Below, piece by piece: positions 9,940 to 18,953 of a stretch of 64,000 nt of DNA. The stretch's first letter is position 1, and each line of letters begins with the position of its first letter. The notes under the pieces are model-generated. The model did not search any database. It was not told the DNA's origin and saw only the letters and a list, made by a program, of their open reading frames with translations. The DNA lies in the NCBI GenBank assembly GCA_019918135.1, contig WBZZ01002571.1, forward strand, positions 221,274 through 285,273, written 5' to 3'. The position numbers and the translations under genes were made by a program. The stretch is from Paulinella micropora. Lineage: Eukaryota > Cercozoa > Imbricatea > Euglyphida > Paulinellidae.

Positions 9940-9971
9940 GCGTTATGTTGAATGAAAGCGATACTCATAAA
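9919..9971. terminator. Intergenic hairpin after PolB (left)
   Basis: TTTATGAGCA pairs with TACTCATAAA around an AGCGAAAATGAGCG-type apex. A sister of this hairpin lies at 14786-14837. Probable viral mRNA 3'-end signal. Confidence 0.4.
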
Positions 9972-10024
9972 TATCAATTGATTAATTTCTTTCCATAAAA
10001 TTTTTTACCAGTCTATATAGACCA

Positions 10025-10312
10025 ATGACCGTCCTCACCAGACTATGTGAGAAGTTTGAGAAACTCTCTATTGAAAATAAAAAAGAAACATTTTCTCTTA
10101 CCGATGTTAAAAAGATAATTACTGTCGAAATCCAAATGATTGAAAATGCACGGGCAGGCAAGCCAAGGGATATTTTTCCATTTGGTAAGTATCGCGGGAA
10201 GAAGGTTCAAGATATCGCACTTATTGATAAGCCATATCTTGAATGGGTTATGAAACAGCCGTGGTTTGATAAGTTTACAGACATTAAAAGTGAAGTAAAA
10301 AAATATTTATAA
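10025..10312 (+). CDS. ExoX C-terminal-like small protein
   Basis: 95 residues. The second half has the FPFGKYRGKKVQDI ... DKPYLEWVMKQPWF pattern typical of the exonuclease X C-terminal/DUF3820-type module, which binds DNA ends in known proteins; the nuclease domain itself is absent. It sits 3' of PolB on the same strand, suggesting a replication accessory role. The frame is intact here, but the right-arm copy has one extra A in an A-run and is shifted near its start. Confidence 0.6.
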   Translation: MTVLTRLCEKFEKLSIENKKETFSLTDVKKIITVEIQMIENARAGKPRDIFPFGKYRGKKVQDIALIDKPYLEWVMKQPWFDKFTDIKSEVKKYL

Positions 10313-10336
10313 AAAATTAATACTTATATTATATAC

Positions 10337-10790
10337 ATGATGACAGACCTGAACACCAAACAAGACTACTTGAATGAAATTGAAAAATGGAACATTGACA
10401 TTGAAATTAAAAAGCCAACAATTAAATGGACTAAACCTGACATTGTTTCTTTCTATGAGCAATATAAACCACGTGATGACAATGTGAAAGTAGTTATACC
10501 ATCCAATATTGATTTGCAAGATAAATCAACATTTGCCATAACGGATAAAGAAGAAAGCACACCTTTTAAGGGGGCTGATTTAAAAGAGACTGGAATTACC
10601 GAAATAAAGACTAATGTAGGTGAAGAGATAGCACAAAATGAAACCGATATTTTTCTTCAATATGGTAAGTATAAAAAAAATGAAAATTGAAGATATTGCT
10701 AAGATTGATAAACCATACCTTGAATATTTAATTCAACAACCTTATTTTAATAATAAAGATGCGGTAAAAATATCTCTGATGATATTTTAG
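10337..10790 (+). pseudogene. Second ExoX-C-like protein, broken at an A8 run (left)
   Basis: ATG follows TTATATTATATAC. The N-terminal part is novel and hydrophilic. The frame reaches QYGKYKK and stops after a run of eight A. Shifted by one base it continues as an ExoX-C module (KIEDIAKIDKPYLEYLIQQ) to a TAG at 10788. Both arms have the same A8, so the shift predates the duplication, is a slippage site, or is a systematic sequencing error. Confidence 0.6.
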
Positions 10791-10811
10791 AAATTAGACT
10801 TTCGCCTCCAA

Positions 10812-10838
10812 AACTATTTCGACAACTTCGAAATAGTT
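10812..10838. terminator. Hairpin between convergent viral genes
   Basis: AACTATTTCG and CGAAATAGTT pair around ACAACTT; a second small stem (ACATCG/CGATGT) follows. Located between the ExoX-like ORF and the opposing spike gene, where both transcripts end. Confidence 0.45.
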
Positions 10839-10897
10839 TATTCGTCTATTTCTAAAACATCGTTTTACGATGTAATATTTTTATTTTATTTTTTTAC

Positions 10898-10949
10898 GAT
10901 GTTTGCAAAACACACGAAAGCGTAGTGAGAGTGCGAATTTGCAAATATC
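10898..10949. terminator. Long hairpin at the 3' end of the spike gene (left)
   Basis: GATGTTTGCAAA pairs with TTTGCAAATATC. The apex GAAAGCGTAGTGAGAGTG recurs in altered form at 17030-17087. The stem abuts the spike stop codon. Confidence 0.5.
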
Positions 10950-12195
10950 TATTGGTCTTCTACGAAGTTAGCGATAATATTGACATTTCCTCCCCCACCA
11001 GCAGAGACAGACTTCTGAGTAAAAGTTAATACATCACTCGGCGATAGGTATATATCATAACTTCTAAGATTGATTTGTTGAGTTGATTGAGAATTTACAT
11101 ATAGTTTAAAAATTGTTGTTCCGTTTGCGATAGCACTCGCCTTTGTGTCAGTATCTATAATTGAATACTTAGAATCAATATCTGCAAAATCTGCTCCAGT
11201 TAGTGTTCCATTTAATACCATTCGGACAACATTCGACTTAGTAATACTGTATCTTCATTTGTAATACTTATCAAAGTTGGATAAACATTTGAATAATTTG
11301 TTAAATTAGCACCGCCCGCATCAAATACCGCTTTGTTTCTTATACTAATAATAGGACTTTCAGTGGTTTGCTGCTTTACTTCCTTCCACTTCGCTTGTTA
11401 TGCTTGTGTTTATCGTATTCGTTCCCTCAATGAATAAACTGGCACTCGCTGTTTTAAGAGTTTGTATTCCAGTCGTTGCATCATTTCTCATTACTGCTGT
11501 AAAAGGTAATGTCGTATTTCGCAGGCTTACACCAGTATTAGCATTCGCATACTCAATCATATGAACTAATTGAAATAATCCTGTTATGGGATTTTCAATA
11601 TAAAACTTAATAGCACCAAACCCAAGATACTGAAATTGAATTTGAAATACATTTCCTCTGCTCCAGTCTAAGTTTGGCATAGCATAATTTCCATCGCAAG
11701 GGTCGTCCCAGTCTACTTGGTCAATATAATTTGCGACACCTCCTTTAATATGTGCGATATTCATTCCTGCTTGATTTTTGTAAAAATAAAATCCATCAAC
11801 GAGATCATTTCCTATTCCAATATATGAATAGTAATCTTTTGTATCATCCGTTGTCCATAGAGCAGTAAAGCGGGCTAGGACACCCATTCCAGTTCTATAT
11901 TTATTCTCCTTTTACTTACCAGTCTAGCATCTGCCGTAGCATCAGCAGTTGTTTTCAATTCAGCCATATTATTCAAAAATGACACAGATGATTTTGTTTC
12001 TGTTTTTGTCCATATCCTAGTATTAATGGTATATGGAAAGATTTCTTGTAATACTGGTGTTAATTGACCTACTACTGCTTCGCCAAAAGCGGTTTTTGAA
12101 CGATTTGTTCCAATATTACCATCATATCCAACACTGACATTTATCATTTCTCCGTCTGGATTTTGTGCGATTAAGTTTCTCTGGTGAGTTTTCAT
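10949..12195 (-). pseudogene. Spike/minor virion protein gene, left copy (three frames)
   Basis: Three consecutive minus-strand ORFs (11875-12195, 11360-11887, 10949-11221) read as one protein of about 400 residues if two frameshifts are crossed. The Ser/Thr/Asn-rich, Gly-poor beta-type composition and the place just after the capsid gene suggest a virion surface or fibre-base protein; no family was recognised. The 8 bp difference from the right arm near 11244 adds a third break in this copy. Confidence 0.55.
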
Positions 12196-12262
12196 GGTTT
12201 GTTTGTATATAAACAAAATAATAAATCTAATTTTTTTTTTAATTTTTTTGCTTTGGCTGATA

Positions 12263-12282
12263 ATCTCAAACATGTTTGAGAT
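12263..12282. terminator. Perfect 20 bp palindrome after the capsid gene
   Basis: ATCTCAAACATGTTTGAGAT directly follows the capsid stop codon and precedes the spike gene. Duplicated in the right arm at about 22275-22294. Candidate 3'-end hairpin for capsid mRNA. Confidence 0.5.
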
Positions 12283-12284
12283 AT

Positions 12285-13802
12285 TTATGAAATGGAAATT
12301 ATATTTGCCTTAACCTGAACCTCCCGCTGAGTGATTGCTACACTTACGTGCTGATGAGCATTATTCTGTGTAGTGCTAATGAACTCCCATCGTCTCTCAT
12401 TGGAAAGGTCAAGCCCGTTGACTTCATTTTGGTCTTTGCTCCACAGCGGGCGGGTATTATCCCAAGTATCAACCCAGAACCAGTCGTATTGATACACGTT
12501 TGAATTCATCAAAACAGAACCTTCAAGTTTAGATTTTAAGCACATATAATCTTCAAAACTAGCGGGAAATATTTCAAATTTCTGAAGTCGTGCCCCGTCA
12601 AGTGTGGTGTGGAAACTGGTAGTCTTAGCGGTTGCTCTGTTATCAATATCATAAGCGGTATTCTTGTTTTCAGTGTTGTGAAAGAGTGTGTGATAAATCT
12701 TCTTCAACCTTTTACCATGCCCCCTATCAAAGCGGAGAATAATGTTTTGTGTAGTGGATTGAGCAATGGAATTTTTATAAACATAGGGATAATCAATATT
12801 AAAACTCATACCTTCAGCACTCGCCACCTTTTGTTGAATTGATTGAATGACATCTGGATTAGTCTCTACAGCAAGGAACAAGTTAAGATTAGAAACACTT
12901 ACATTACCAGCGGCAGCAACACTCGCTCCTCCACCCGGTGACGAAGCATCGTTATTGTAATAATAAACTTTAGGGGTCTGTTGCCATACAATCCTCATAT
13001 TCAAAATCTCTGGAAACATAATAGTCTTATCAAGGGCGAAAATGGTATTGTAAAGCATACCAAGATTAATCTTAAGACTGATAGAAGGCTCAGCAGAAGT
13101 AGCAGCACCGCCCGAGAAATACTTAGGCTCGTTGAAAGCAACATTAACGAACGAACTCACACCCGTCTCATCTGCTATAAGAGTATCATTGTGTCGGCGA
13201 ACATTTGTAGAAGGTTGTCCTATCCAAGCCTGTAATGCGGCCTGAACCTGTGCTTTTGCAACATTAATTCCTGCATCAATTTGTCCTGCTGCATTTCCTG
13301 CAACTGCTGAAGGAGTCAATGCTGTTTCCAATGCCGCCAACCTTGTAGCATCGCTAGTAGGTTGAAATGTAGTTGAAGTATTACACTTTTGAAGCATACA
13401 TCCCGAACCACTTCCATTATCGTGGTTTTCAAGTGTCAGAAAGTCCTTCATAGAAGTTTCAGCCTTTCAAATAATCTTTGTAAAATTACCAACTTCATTT
13501 ACATCGCACAGATAAACACCGCTACGGGTTTGAAGTTGAATTTGTCTAATAGGAGCCAGACAATCCATATAGCATTTGTTATAGTTCGCAGCGATTGCTG
13601 GTGGGGCATAAATAAAACTCAAAACAGAGCGTGCTAAGTTAAATAGTCTGCTGATAAGGTCAAAGTTGCTTTCTTGTCCTCCTGCGGTAGTAACAGCAAT
13701 AGCTCCCGCACCTTCTCGCGGAGTTAGTTTATTCAAACGATACGAAGCACTGATGTAGTCAGTTCTAGAAAAGTCTAGTTCGCCTCCGTGTTGAGTTGGC
13801 AT
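12285..13802 (-). CDS. Major capsid protein, double jelly-roll type, with one in-frame TGA
   Basis: Two collinear ORFs in the same frame (13467-13802 and 12285-13451) together make about 505 codons, the length expected for polinton-like major capsid proteins. They are separated only by a TGA at 13467-13469. N-terminal features (MPTQHGGELDF, NYNKCYMDCLAPIRQIQL) and the VYLCDVNEVGNF segment look like the family, as does its place next to penton, protease and ATPase genes. The protein should form hexameric capsomers. The TGA may be a nonsense mutation or an assembly error; everything else in the frame is intact. The last 180 bases lie in the inverted duplication. Confidence 0.75.
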
Positions 13803-13884
13803 TTTGTTTTAGGTTTTTTGGCGGTTGTGAAAATTAACTAATTCACTGTTATAGAAAAAATAAATAATTCTAAAATTAAATTAA

Positions 13885-14697
13885 TTAACGGTTTTTTAAC
13901 AAATTGAAAAATGATGTAAATAAATTAAAATAATTAGTCTCTCTGTAAATCAACAATGTCATAACGATACCCAAACCATTTAGATTTATAGCCTGATCGT
14001 TTTCGTCTGTAAGATAAAACCTATATACATTATTTGAACTAGTTGATAATTTCTTACCATACTCAGACCCACTTCCGTCGTATATAATGGCTCCAAATGG
14101 AATTTCATTCGCCGTGTATATTTCTTGTAGCACGTGATTATCTCCTTCACCAACTAAGTCCGATTGAAGGTATAAAGTCTTTTCGCCAGTTAGAATAATC
14201 ACATTCGGCGATTTAACAAAATTATTAGCAAAGAAATATGTTGAATTTCTATCAAACCCCATAACCTCGTGAATACGGGTATCATCATCAAATATAAACC
14301 GCGGTTGAATACCTCCGTTATTTGAAACACTGAATGTTAATTTGCCATCCTCTGGGTCTATGTTGGTATTATTACTGGATACAACATAAGTATAATTATT
14401 TGGGCTGTCTGCGGTTAGCACCTCCGACAACTTATTTTTTAGATTGTTCATTGTGTAGTTTCCCTCAGGTATCGTAATTAAAGCCTCATATCCGTCTTCG
14501 CTAAGTGTAAAGGTATTATATGGTGAAGCCACAGAGTAATAAGATTTTGGAACATAGATATGAAGAATTTTACAATGTGTGGGATTGTCTAACCCCTTCA
14601 TATTGACTTCGTGTGTAAAGTCGCTGTCTGTGCCAGTTATTCGGTTTTTGCTGTTGATATAGTAAATACCCGAACTTCTTCCTCCCTTATAGTCCAT
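13885..14697 (-). CDS. Minor capsid (penton) protein
   Basis: 270 residues, intact. The N-terminal SKNRITGTDSDFTHEV, then VPKSYYSVASPYNTFTLSEDG and ITIPEGNYTMNNLKNKLSE, match the single jelly-roll penton proteins of virophages and polinton-like viruses, which occupy capsid vertices. Adjacent to the capsid gene on the same strand with 80 bp between them, as in related viruses. Start is the ATG at 14697, just inside a hairpin-forming leader. Confidence 0.8.
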   Translation of the reverse strand: MDYKGGRSSGIYYINSKNRITGTDSDFTHEVNMKGLDNPTHCKILHIYVPKSYYSVASPYNTFTLSEDGYEALITIPEGNYTMNNLKNKLSEVLTADSPNNYTYVVSSNNTNIDPEDGKLTFSVSNNGGIQPRFIFDDDTRIHEVMGFDRNSTYFFANNFVKSPNVIILTGEKTLYLQSDLVGEGDNHVLQEIYTANEIPFGAIIYDGSGSEYGKKLSTSSNNVYRFYLTDENDQAINLNGLGIVMTLLIYRETNYFNLFTSFFNLLKNR

Positions 14698-14756
14698 GAT
14701 ATTCGTAAATCCACACTCTCGTTGCTACCGCAACTCTCGTGTGTTTTACAAATATC
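14698..14756. terminator. Hairpin between penton and protease genes, penton side
   Basis: GATATTCGTAAA pairs with TTTTACAAATATC; inside, CACACTCTCGTTG pairs with CAACTCTCGTGTG. It lies immediately upstream of the penton ATG and downstream of the protease gene's neighbour hairpin. Confidence 0.5.
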
Positions 14757-14785
14757 GCTTTTTCTTTTTTATAAAAATATTATTC

Positions 14786-14837
14786 TTTTATGAGCAAGCG
14801 AAAATGAGCGTAGCGAATGAAAGCGATGCTCATAAAA
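14786..14837. terminator. Hairpin at the 3' end of the protease gene
   Basis: TTTTATGAGCA pairs with TGCTCATAAAA; the apex repeats AGCGAAAATGAGCG. The stem overlaps the last protease codons and stop. Same family as 9919-9971. Confidence 0.5.
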
Positions 14838-15546
14838 AGGTGTCAAAGCCATACCCATTCTGTGCTTTTAATTTCTTCACTTCTTCTTCTTTTAGGTCTG
14901 TATATCCACTAGCAAACTTCAACCGGTTTCCTTTCGCCCGCTCCATTAAAAATCTCATACTATGCCAACCGCACGTGTCTGAGGTGTTTGATTGTTGTTT
15001 TACTTGATTGACTTTCATTAACAAATAACTATCGGGATGGCTTTTGTCTATTAGTTGTTTCATTTGTTGTTGGAAGTCTTCTGTTGGCTCATAAAGTGCT
15101 AAAGGGTTGTATATCTCTATACTTCTATCGCCATCTAAAGAGCAGTAAGCCGCGATCCAATGAGACCCCGCTTGTTTGTGATTGTCCAAATTCATAATAA
15201 ATCCATATCGCTTTCTGCTTCCTGGCTTTAATTTGTAAATTTCATCACTGGCTATTGCTCCGAGATACCATCCATATTTTTTCATTATGTCATCTATTTC
15301 ATTAGTCATTAGTCCCCGCCCCTCTCCTTCCTGCATGGATTGCTCTTGCTGTTGCTCTGGCTCTTGCTGTGGCTCCTCTTGCTGTTGTTGCTGTGGCTCC
15401 TCTTGCTGGTGCTCTAATGACGTGGTAATAGTTGTCTCCGCGACGCTCGGGGGTATGGTAGGGGGTGAAATCCCCTCCTGGGGCGTTCCCTCGTCAATAT
15501 TCAAATCATTTGAAACTTGTTTATCTACATTTGGGTCTATAGTCAT
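14830..15546 (-). CDS. Adenain/Ulp1-type cysteine protease
   Basis: 238 residues. A Gln/Glu-rich tail (residues 45-75) precedes the catalytic domain. Visible catalytic elements are His129 in GSHWIAAY, a Gln pair at 184-185 and Cys192 in DTCGWHS. The acidic member is not obvious, since the usual Asp/Glu position reads Asn147 in IEIYNPLA. In the family this enzyme cleaves capsid and core precursors during maturation; diglycine sites in the small basic protein at 17089-17397 are plausible substrates. Intact, 130 bp upstream of the penton gene. Confidence 0.8.
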   Translation of the reverse strand: MTIDPNVDKQVSNDLNIDEGTPQEGISPPTIPPSVAETTITTSLEHQQEEPQQQQQEEPQQEPEQQQEQSMQEGEGRGLMTNEIDDIMKKYGWYLGAIASDEIYKLKPGSRKRYGFIMNLDNHKQAGSHWIAAYCSLDGDRSIEIYNPLALYEPTEDFQQQMKQLIDKSHPDSYLLMKVNQVKQQSNTSDTCGWHSMRFLMERAKGNRLKFASGYTDLKEEEVKKLKAQNGYGFDTFL

Positions 15547-15563
15547 TTTGCTAGTTAGAGTTT

Positions 15564-16891
15564 TTACAAAGTCCTTTTATTCATTGTGTGCCTCCAATCA
15601 TTGCGGGATAGATATTTTTTAATTATTTTTATTGAAAATACCTTATCAATTAATTCTTCTAATGTCTTCGCTCCAGTCCCTTTTTGTTTATAATCTCCAA
15701 TATTTTGGATATTTCCCATAAACTCTTCATATCTAGCATAATCCGCTACTTTTCTTTTTACGTTTTCCTTTTCATTTCCAACATCAATATTAAACCTTTT
15801 AATTATGTCAATAATCCACTTTGCAGTGTCTTTGTAATTTAATTTTTTATGACCATCACTATCCAGTCTCTTTTTTAAAGCCTTTGCTAACTCTTTTATA
15901 GTAATGTTTGGGTGATAAGTTTTGAAAATGCAGAGATTAAAAATTGATTAATTTGTAAATGTTCAAAATGCTTACTCTTTTCTTCTGCTTTCTTTTCTTC
16001 CTTTTCAAGTTTTTCTTTATATTCTTCTGCTAACTTTTTCTGTTCTTCTAAAGATGTTGCTGTGGCTATAGCCGTCTCAATATCCTGACTGGCTTTTTGG
16101 AAGTCTTTACGACTCATCTTTCTTATGAAATTATCTGTATATCCTGTTAATTTCAGTGTTTCAATATCTTTCTGCTTTTCCTTTTTTTCTTCCTCATATT
16201 GTTCTTTTGTTTTCAATGGTGCTTCATCTCCTAAATTAGGTAATGGAGGTGCTTGTGGTGGTGCTCCTAATGGCGGTGCTTGTGGCTGTGGCTGTCCCTG
16301 TTGTGGTGGCATAATATATTGATATTGCGGTGGCGGTGGTAATGCTTGTATCCTATTTTTTCTGTCTTCTTCATATTTTACATCTTCTATGAGTTTTTGC
16401 TCCCTTCTTAGTTCTCTGGCTTTTTGTTCTTGCCGTTCATTAATATCCGCTAATTCTCTTTTGTGTTCCCTATCCATTATATCTTGTCTTTCCTTAGCAT
16501 CTGCGTCTACGCGACGCTCTTGCCTCTTCTTTTCTTCTTCTATCTCATCCCTTTTCTTCTTTTCCTTTGCTTCCTCGTCATGTATTAACTCATATTTCTT
16601 TTGTAAGTTGCTTTGTATCTGGTTTCGGTTCTCGTGTTCAAGACGATTGAAATCAGATTTGATTATTTTTTCCTTTGGCTTGCGACTAGCCCTTTGCGAC
16701 TTTGGCTTATTACCAATATATTTCATAAAAAGTTTAATAATTTGTAATGTGCTTAAATCATTTGTTTTCTTACCAAAATTAAGATAATATTTTTTACCCT
16801 TCTGGATAATGTAAGGCCTCCCGCTCTTATTTCTATACACTCGTGGTGGACGGGCTTTTGCTCTTTTCACATTCTTAGTCTTAGCGACCAT
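15564..16891 (-). CDS. Coiled-coil structural protein with one frameshift
   Basis: About 440 codons if one missing A near 15929 is allowed; the ORF 15896-16891 gives 331 residues and the shifted frame continues to a TAA at 15564. The N-terminus is very basic (KTKNVKRAKARPPRVYRNKSG) and is followed by GRPYIIQKGKKYYL. A charged coiled coil covers residues 75-165, then a Pro/Gln-rich hinge and a second coiled coil. It could be a DNA-binding core protein or scaffold. Context (between protease and ATPase) supports a virion role; family not identified. Confidence 0.6.
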
Positions 16892-16902
16892 TGTATAGAT
16901 AG

Positions 16903-16956
16903 TTTAGAATTGCGCTTCTATCTGGCTAATCGCCAGATTTCTCGCTATATTCTAAA
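16903..16956. terminator. Two-stem hairpin upstream of the coiled-coil gene
   Basis: Outer TTTAGAAT/ATTCTAAA and inner ATCTGGC/GCCAGAT stems. Lies between the basic peptide gene and the coiled-coil gene. Confidence 0.45.
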
Positions 16957-17029
16957 ACATCCATTTTTTATTTTAGAAAAAATAATGGACTATGATATTT
17001 TAGAATTGCATTTCATTAACTAACCATTC

Positions 17030-17087
17030 GATGTTTGACAATAAACGAGAATGAGCAAAGCGAATGAGAGTGAAATTGTCAAATATC
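17030..17087. terminator. Hairpin at the 3' end of the pVI-like gene
   Basis: GATGTTTGACAAT pairs with ATTGTCAAATATC (12 of 13), with apex AGCAAAGCGAATGAGAGTG. The half-site GAAATTGTCAAATATC recurs at about 17429-17444 after the ATPase gene. Confidence 0.5.
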
Positions 17088-17088
17088 T

Positions 17089-17397
17089 TCAGCGAAACTT
17101 TACAGCCCCTCCTCGTTGCTTACCATAACCAAGTTTTGCAGCAGTAGAACCAATACGAGACGCATTTGGAACCCCGACATCGCCAAGGGCATTAGCGGTC
17201 TTTGAAATAATCTTGTTATCGCGAAGGAATTTATTAACAGCCATTGCGGTTTTTCCGACCTTTGCCCAATTAATCTTTCCTCCCTTTTGACCACATCCCT
17301 TCTTAGTTTTCTTTTTTCCTCCCTTCTGTGGCATTGATGGATTGTATCCGATGTTATATCCTGATGGTTGTGAAATTATCACTGGCAATACTGGCAT
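17089..17397 (-). CDS. Small basic virion protein, pVI/core-like
   Basis: 102 residues, Lys/Gly-rich. After a hydrophobic first 20 residues comes QKGGKKKTKKGCGQKGGK, then an amphipathic stretch (WAKVGKTAMAVNKFLRDNKI) and a GGAVKFR end. The layout recalls adenovirus-type cement/core peptides released by the viral protease: diglycines at three points would be cleavage candidates. This is inference; no family match could be run. It lies between coiled-coil and ATPase genes. Confidence 0.55.
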   Translation of the reverse strand: MPVLPVIISQPSGYNIGYNPSMPQKGGKKKTKKGCGQKGGKINWAKVGKTAMAVNKFLRDNKIISKTANALGDVGVPNASRIGSTAAKLGYGKQRGGAVKFR

Positions 17398-17446
17398 ATA
17401 TAATACAGAAAAATAATTAATTAGTAAGTGAAATTGTCAAATATCA

Positions 17447-18265
17447 TTACTTAAGACGAAAATTAAAATTTTTTCTTAACTCATCATGAACACTTGAAAC
17501 ATAAAGAAAATTAAATCGTTCCTTTGTTGCTTCGTGATACTTTTGAAGAAAATAATCAAAATCAAAAGATAAGTATAAGTGCTTATACACGAGTTCCATT
17601 TTGTCCTGAGACTGGCCTGGAAAGATTAATAAATAATCTAACTGCTTAATGGCTTCTGGTCGTAGGTCATTCAGATACTGGCTTGACATAATCACCTTTG
17701 ATTTATAGTGTCTGTTCTTTTTTAACAAATCACTTACGGACTTGTCTCTTAATCCACTTCCTAAATCGTCCAAAACAAAAACAACCTCTGGTGAAATATA
17801 CTTACTTGGTCTCTCTTTTGGTGCCTCCTTTATCTGTTTCTTTTCTTTTCCAAAATAAAGAAATTGCGGTTTCTCCATCGGTTCTTTATCGTCCTGTTTA
17901 ATTTCGCCTTCCTGCTCTTCTTTTGGTTTGTTCAGTTTGTCTAACTCATAATCAATGACATTCACACCATCTGATTTAAGAAAGGTATATATTGCCATCG
18001 GGTTTCCCCTGTTCTTAAAGTGCTTTACCATTGCTTTATAAATGTAGTCCTTGTGTATTGTTGAAGCAATAATGACAATACGGGGTTTTCTGTCTGTCAT
18101 CCGTTTCAGTATTTCAAAGAGTGCTGTTGTTTTCCCGCTCTTCTTACTTGCAAGCAGAAATATATTGGCATACGGCTCATTAAATAATTTATAACCCTTT
18201 GCTTTTTTGTTTCCATCACCCTCTTGTTTTACTGGTTTCACCTTAATGCTATTAATCTTTTCCAT
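17447..18265 (-). CDS. Genome-packaging ATPase, A32/FtsK-HerA type
   Basis: 272 residues, intact. Walker A is A39-T47 (ASKKSGKTT), Walker B V161-L168 (VVFVLDDL), followed by a sensor-like SSQYLNDL around residue 195. These are the features of the packaging ATPases of polinton-like viruses, virophages and giant viruses, which pump DNA into the capsid. A 30-residue acidic/Lys insertion separates the Walker motifs. Same strand as, and close to, the other morphogenesis genes. Confidence 0.85.
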   Translation of the reverse strand: MEKINSIKVKPVKQEGDGNKKAKGYKLFNEPYANIFLLASKKSGKTTALFEILKRMTDRKPRIVIIASTIHKDYIYKAMVKHFKNRGNPMAIYTFLKSDGVNVIDYELDKLNKPKEEQEGEIKQDDKEPMEKPQFLYFGKEKKQIKEAPKERPSKYISPEVVFVLDDLGSGLRDKSVSDLLKKNRHYKSKVIMSSQYLNDLRPEAIKQLDYLLIFPGQSQDKMELVYKHLYLSFDFDYFLQKYHEATKERFNFLYVSSVHDELRKNFNFRLK

Positions 18266-18290
18266 CCTACATTCTAAGCGAGAAATAGTT

Positions 18291-18326
18291 ATGAATTTCT
18301 AAATTCATACATTGTTGCTACGCAAC
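18291..18326. terminator. Small palindromes between ATPase and the next gene
   Basis: ATGAATTT/AAATTCAT (18291-18308) followed by GTTGC/GCAAC (18314-18326). Placed 3' of the 18318-18678 gene end and 5' of the ATPase gene. Confidence 0.35.
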
Positions 18327-18678
18327 GAATTCCAAACATACAACAATTCTTCCCGCTAAATTTCCTGTGTCAATATTTCCGCTGTCGGTTTCAAGGACTT
18401 TAAATGTATATTGTCTGTCCGTCCATCCAACGACACCTAAATTATAACTAAGGTTTGAAATGTTTGCTATATTACTATCAGCGAATGTGCCGATAATTCC
18501 AATTCTGTCCATATAAAGAATTCTGGTTTTGGTTTCCGTCTGGTCGTTATAGTAGTGAATAAACTTAACATTCATTTTGGTCGGTGTGAATGACATTTGA
18601 ATATTTTCATTAAATGTTTTGCTTCCAACAAAATCATTGCTTAGAAAAAACAATCTTTTGGTATTTATAGTCAGCCAT
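18318..18678 (-). CDS. Small hypothetical virion-type protein, T-run frameshift
   Basis: The ATG at 18678 starts MADYKYQKIVF, but a six-T run shifts the frame; the downstream frame (18318-18653) continues as a 110-residue beta-rich chain (TPTKMNVKFIHYYNDQTETK ... GRIVVCLEF). With one T fewer the two parts are collinear, about 120 residues. Not recognised; size and composition would fit a minor structural protein. Confidence 0.5.
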
Positions 18679-18730
18679 AATATATTTTGTATAATTTTAA
18701 AAAAAAGATTTTAATATTCTTGTTTGTGTT

Positions 18731-18750
18731 ATCTCCAGCTTGTTGGAGAT
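18731..18750. terminator. Hairpin ATCTCCAG/TTGGAGAT
   Basis: ATCTCC and GGAGAT pair around AGCTTGTT. It lies in the 18679-18953 gap, which otherwise contains a GC-richer stretch around 18755-18800 with a further AGCGAA...GAATGAGAG motif like the other hairpin apices. No gene is seen in the gap. Confidence 0.45.
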
Positions 18751-18953
18751 TTGTGTTAGGTCGGACGGCCTGCGACTTTTACTCGCGGGTAAGCGAAAAA
18801 AAGAATGAGAGTTGTGCTTATTGTATAAAGCAAGGAATAGAAACTAAATTTAAATAGCCAATTAGTGATTGGTGTGTTAGTTTTGATGAAGTCCTGCCGT
18901 TAATCTGTGCTGGTAATGATGCTTCGTGGTATAAAATCCACTTATACGAGTGC

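Larger units (their letters stand above)
9074..12464 (+). repeat. Inverted duplication, left arm
   Basis: 3391 bp that reappear in reverse complement at 22093-25473. The arms are nearly identical but differ by scattered substitutions and indels: an 8 bp difference near 11244, one base near 9331, and A-run length near 10078. Shared outer limit is GAAGAAGCAG and inner limit is TGGGATAATACC. It contains PolB 3' part, two ExoX-C-like ORFs, a spike-like gene and the capsid gene 3' end. Confidence 0.9.
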
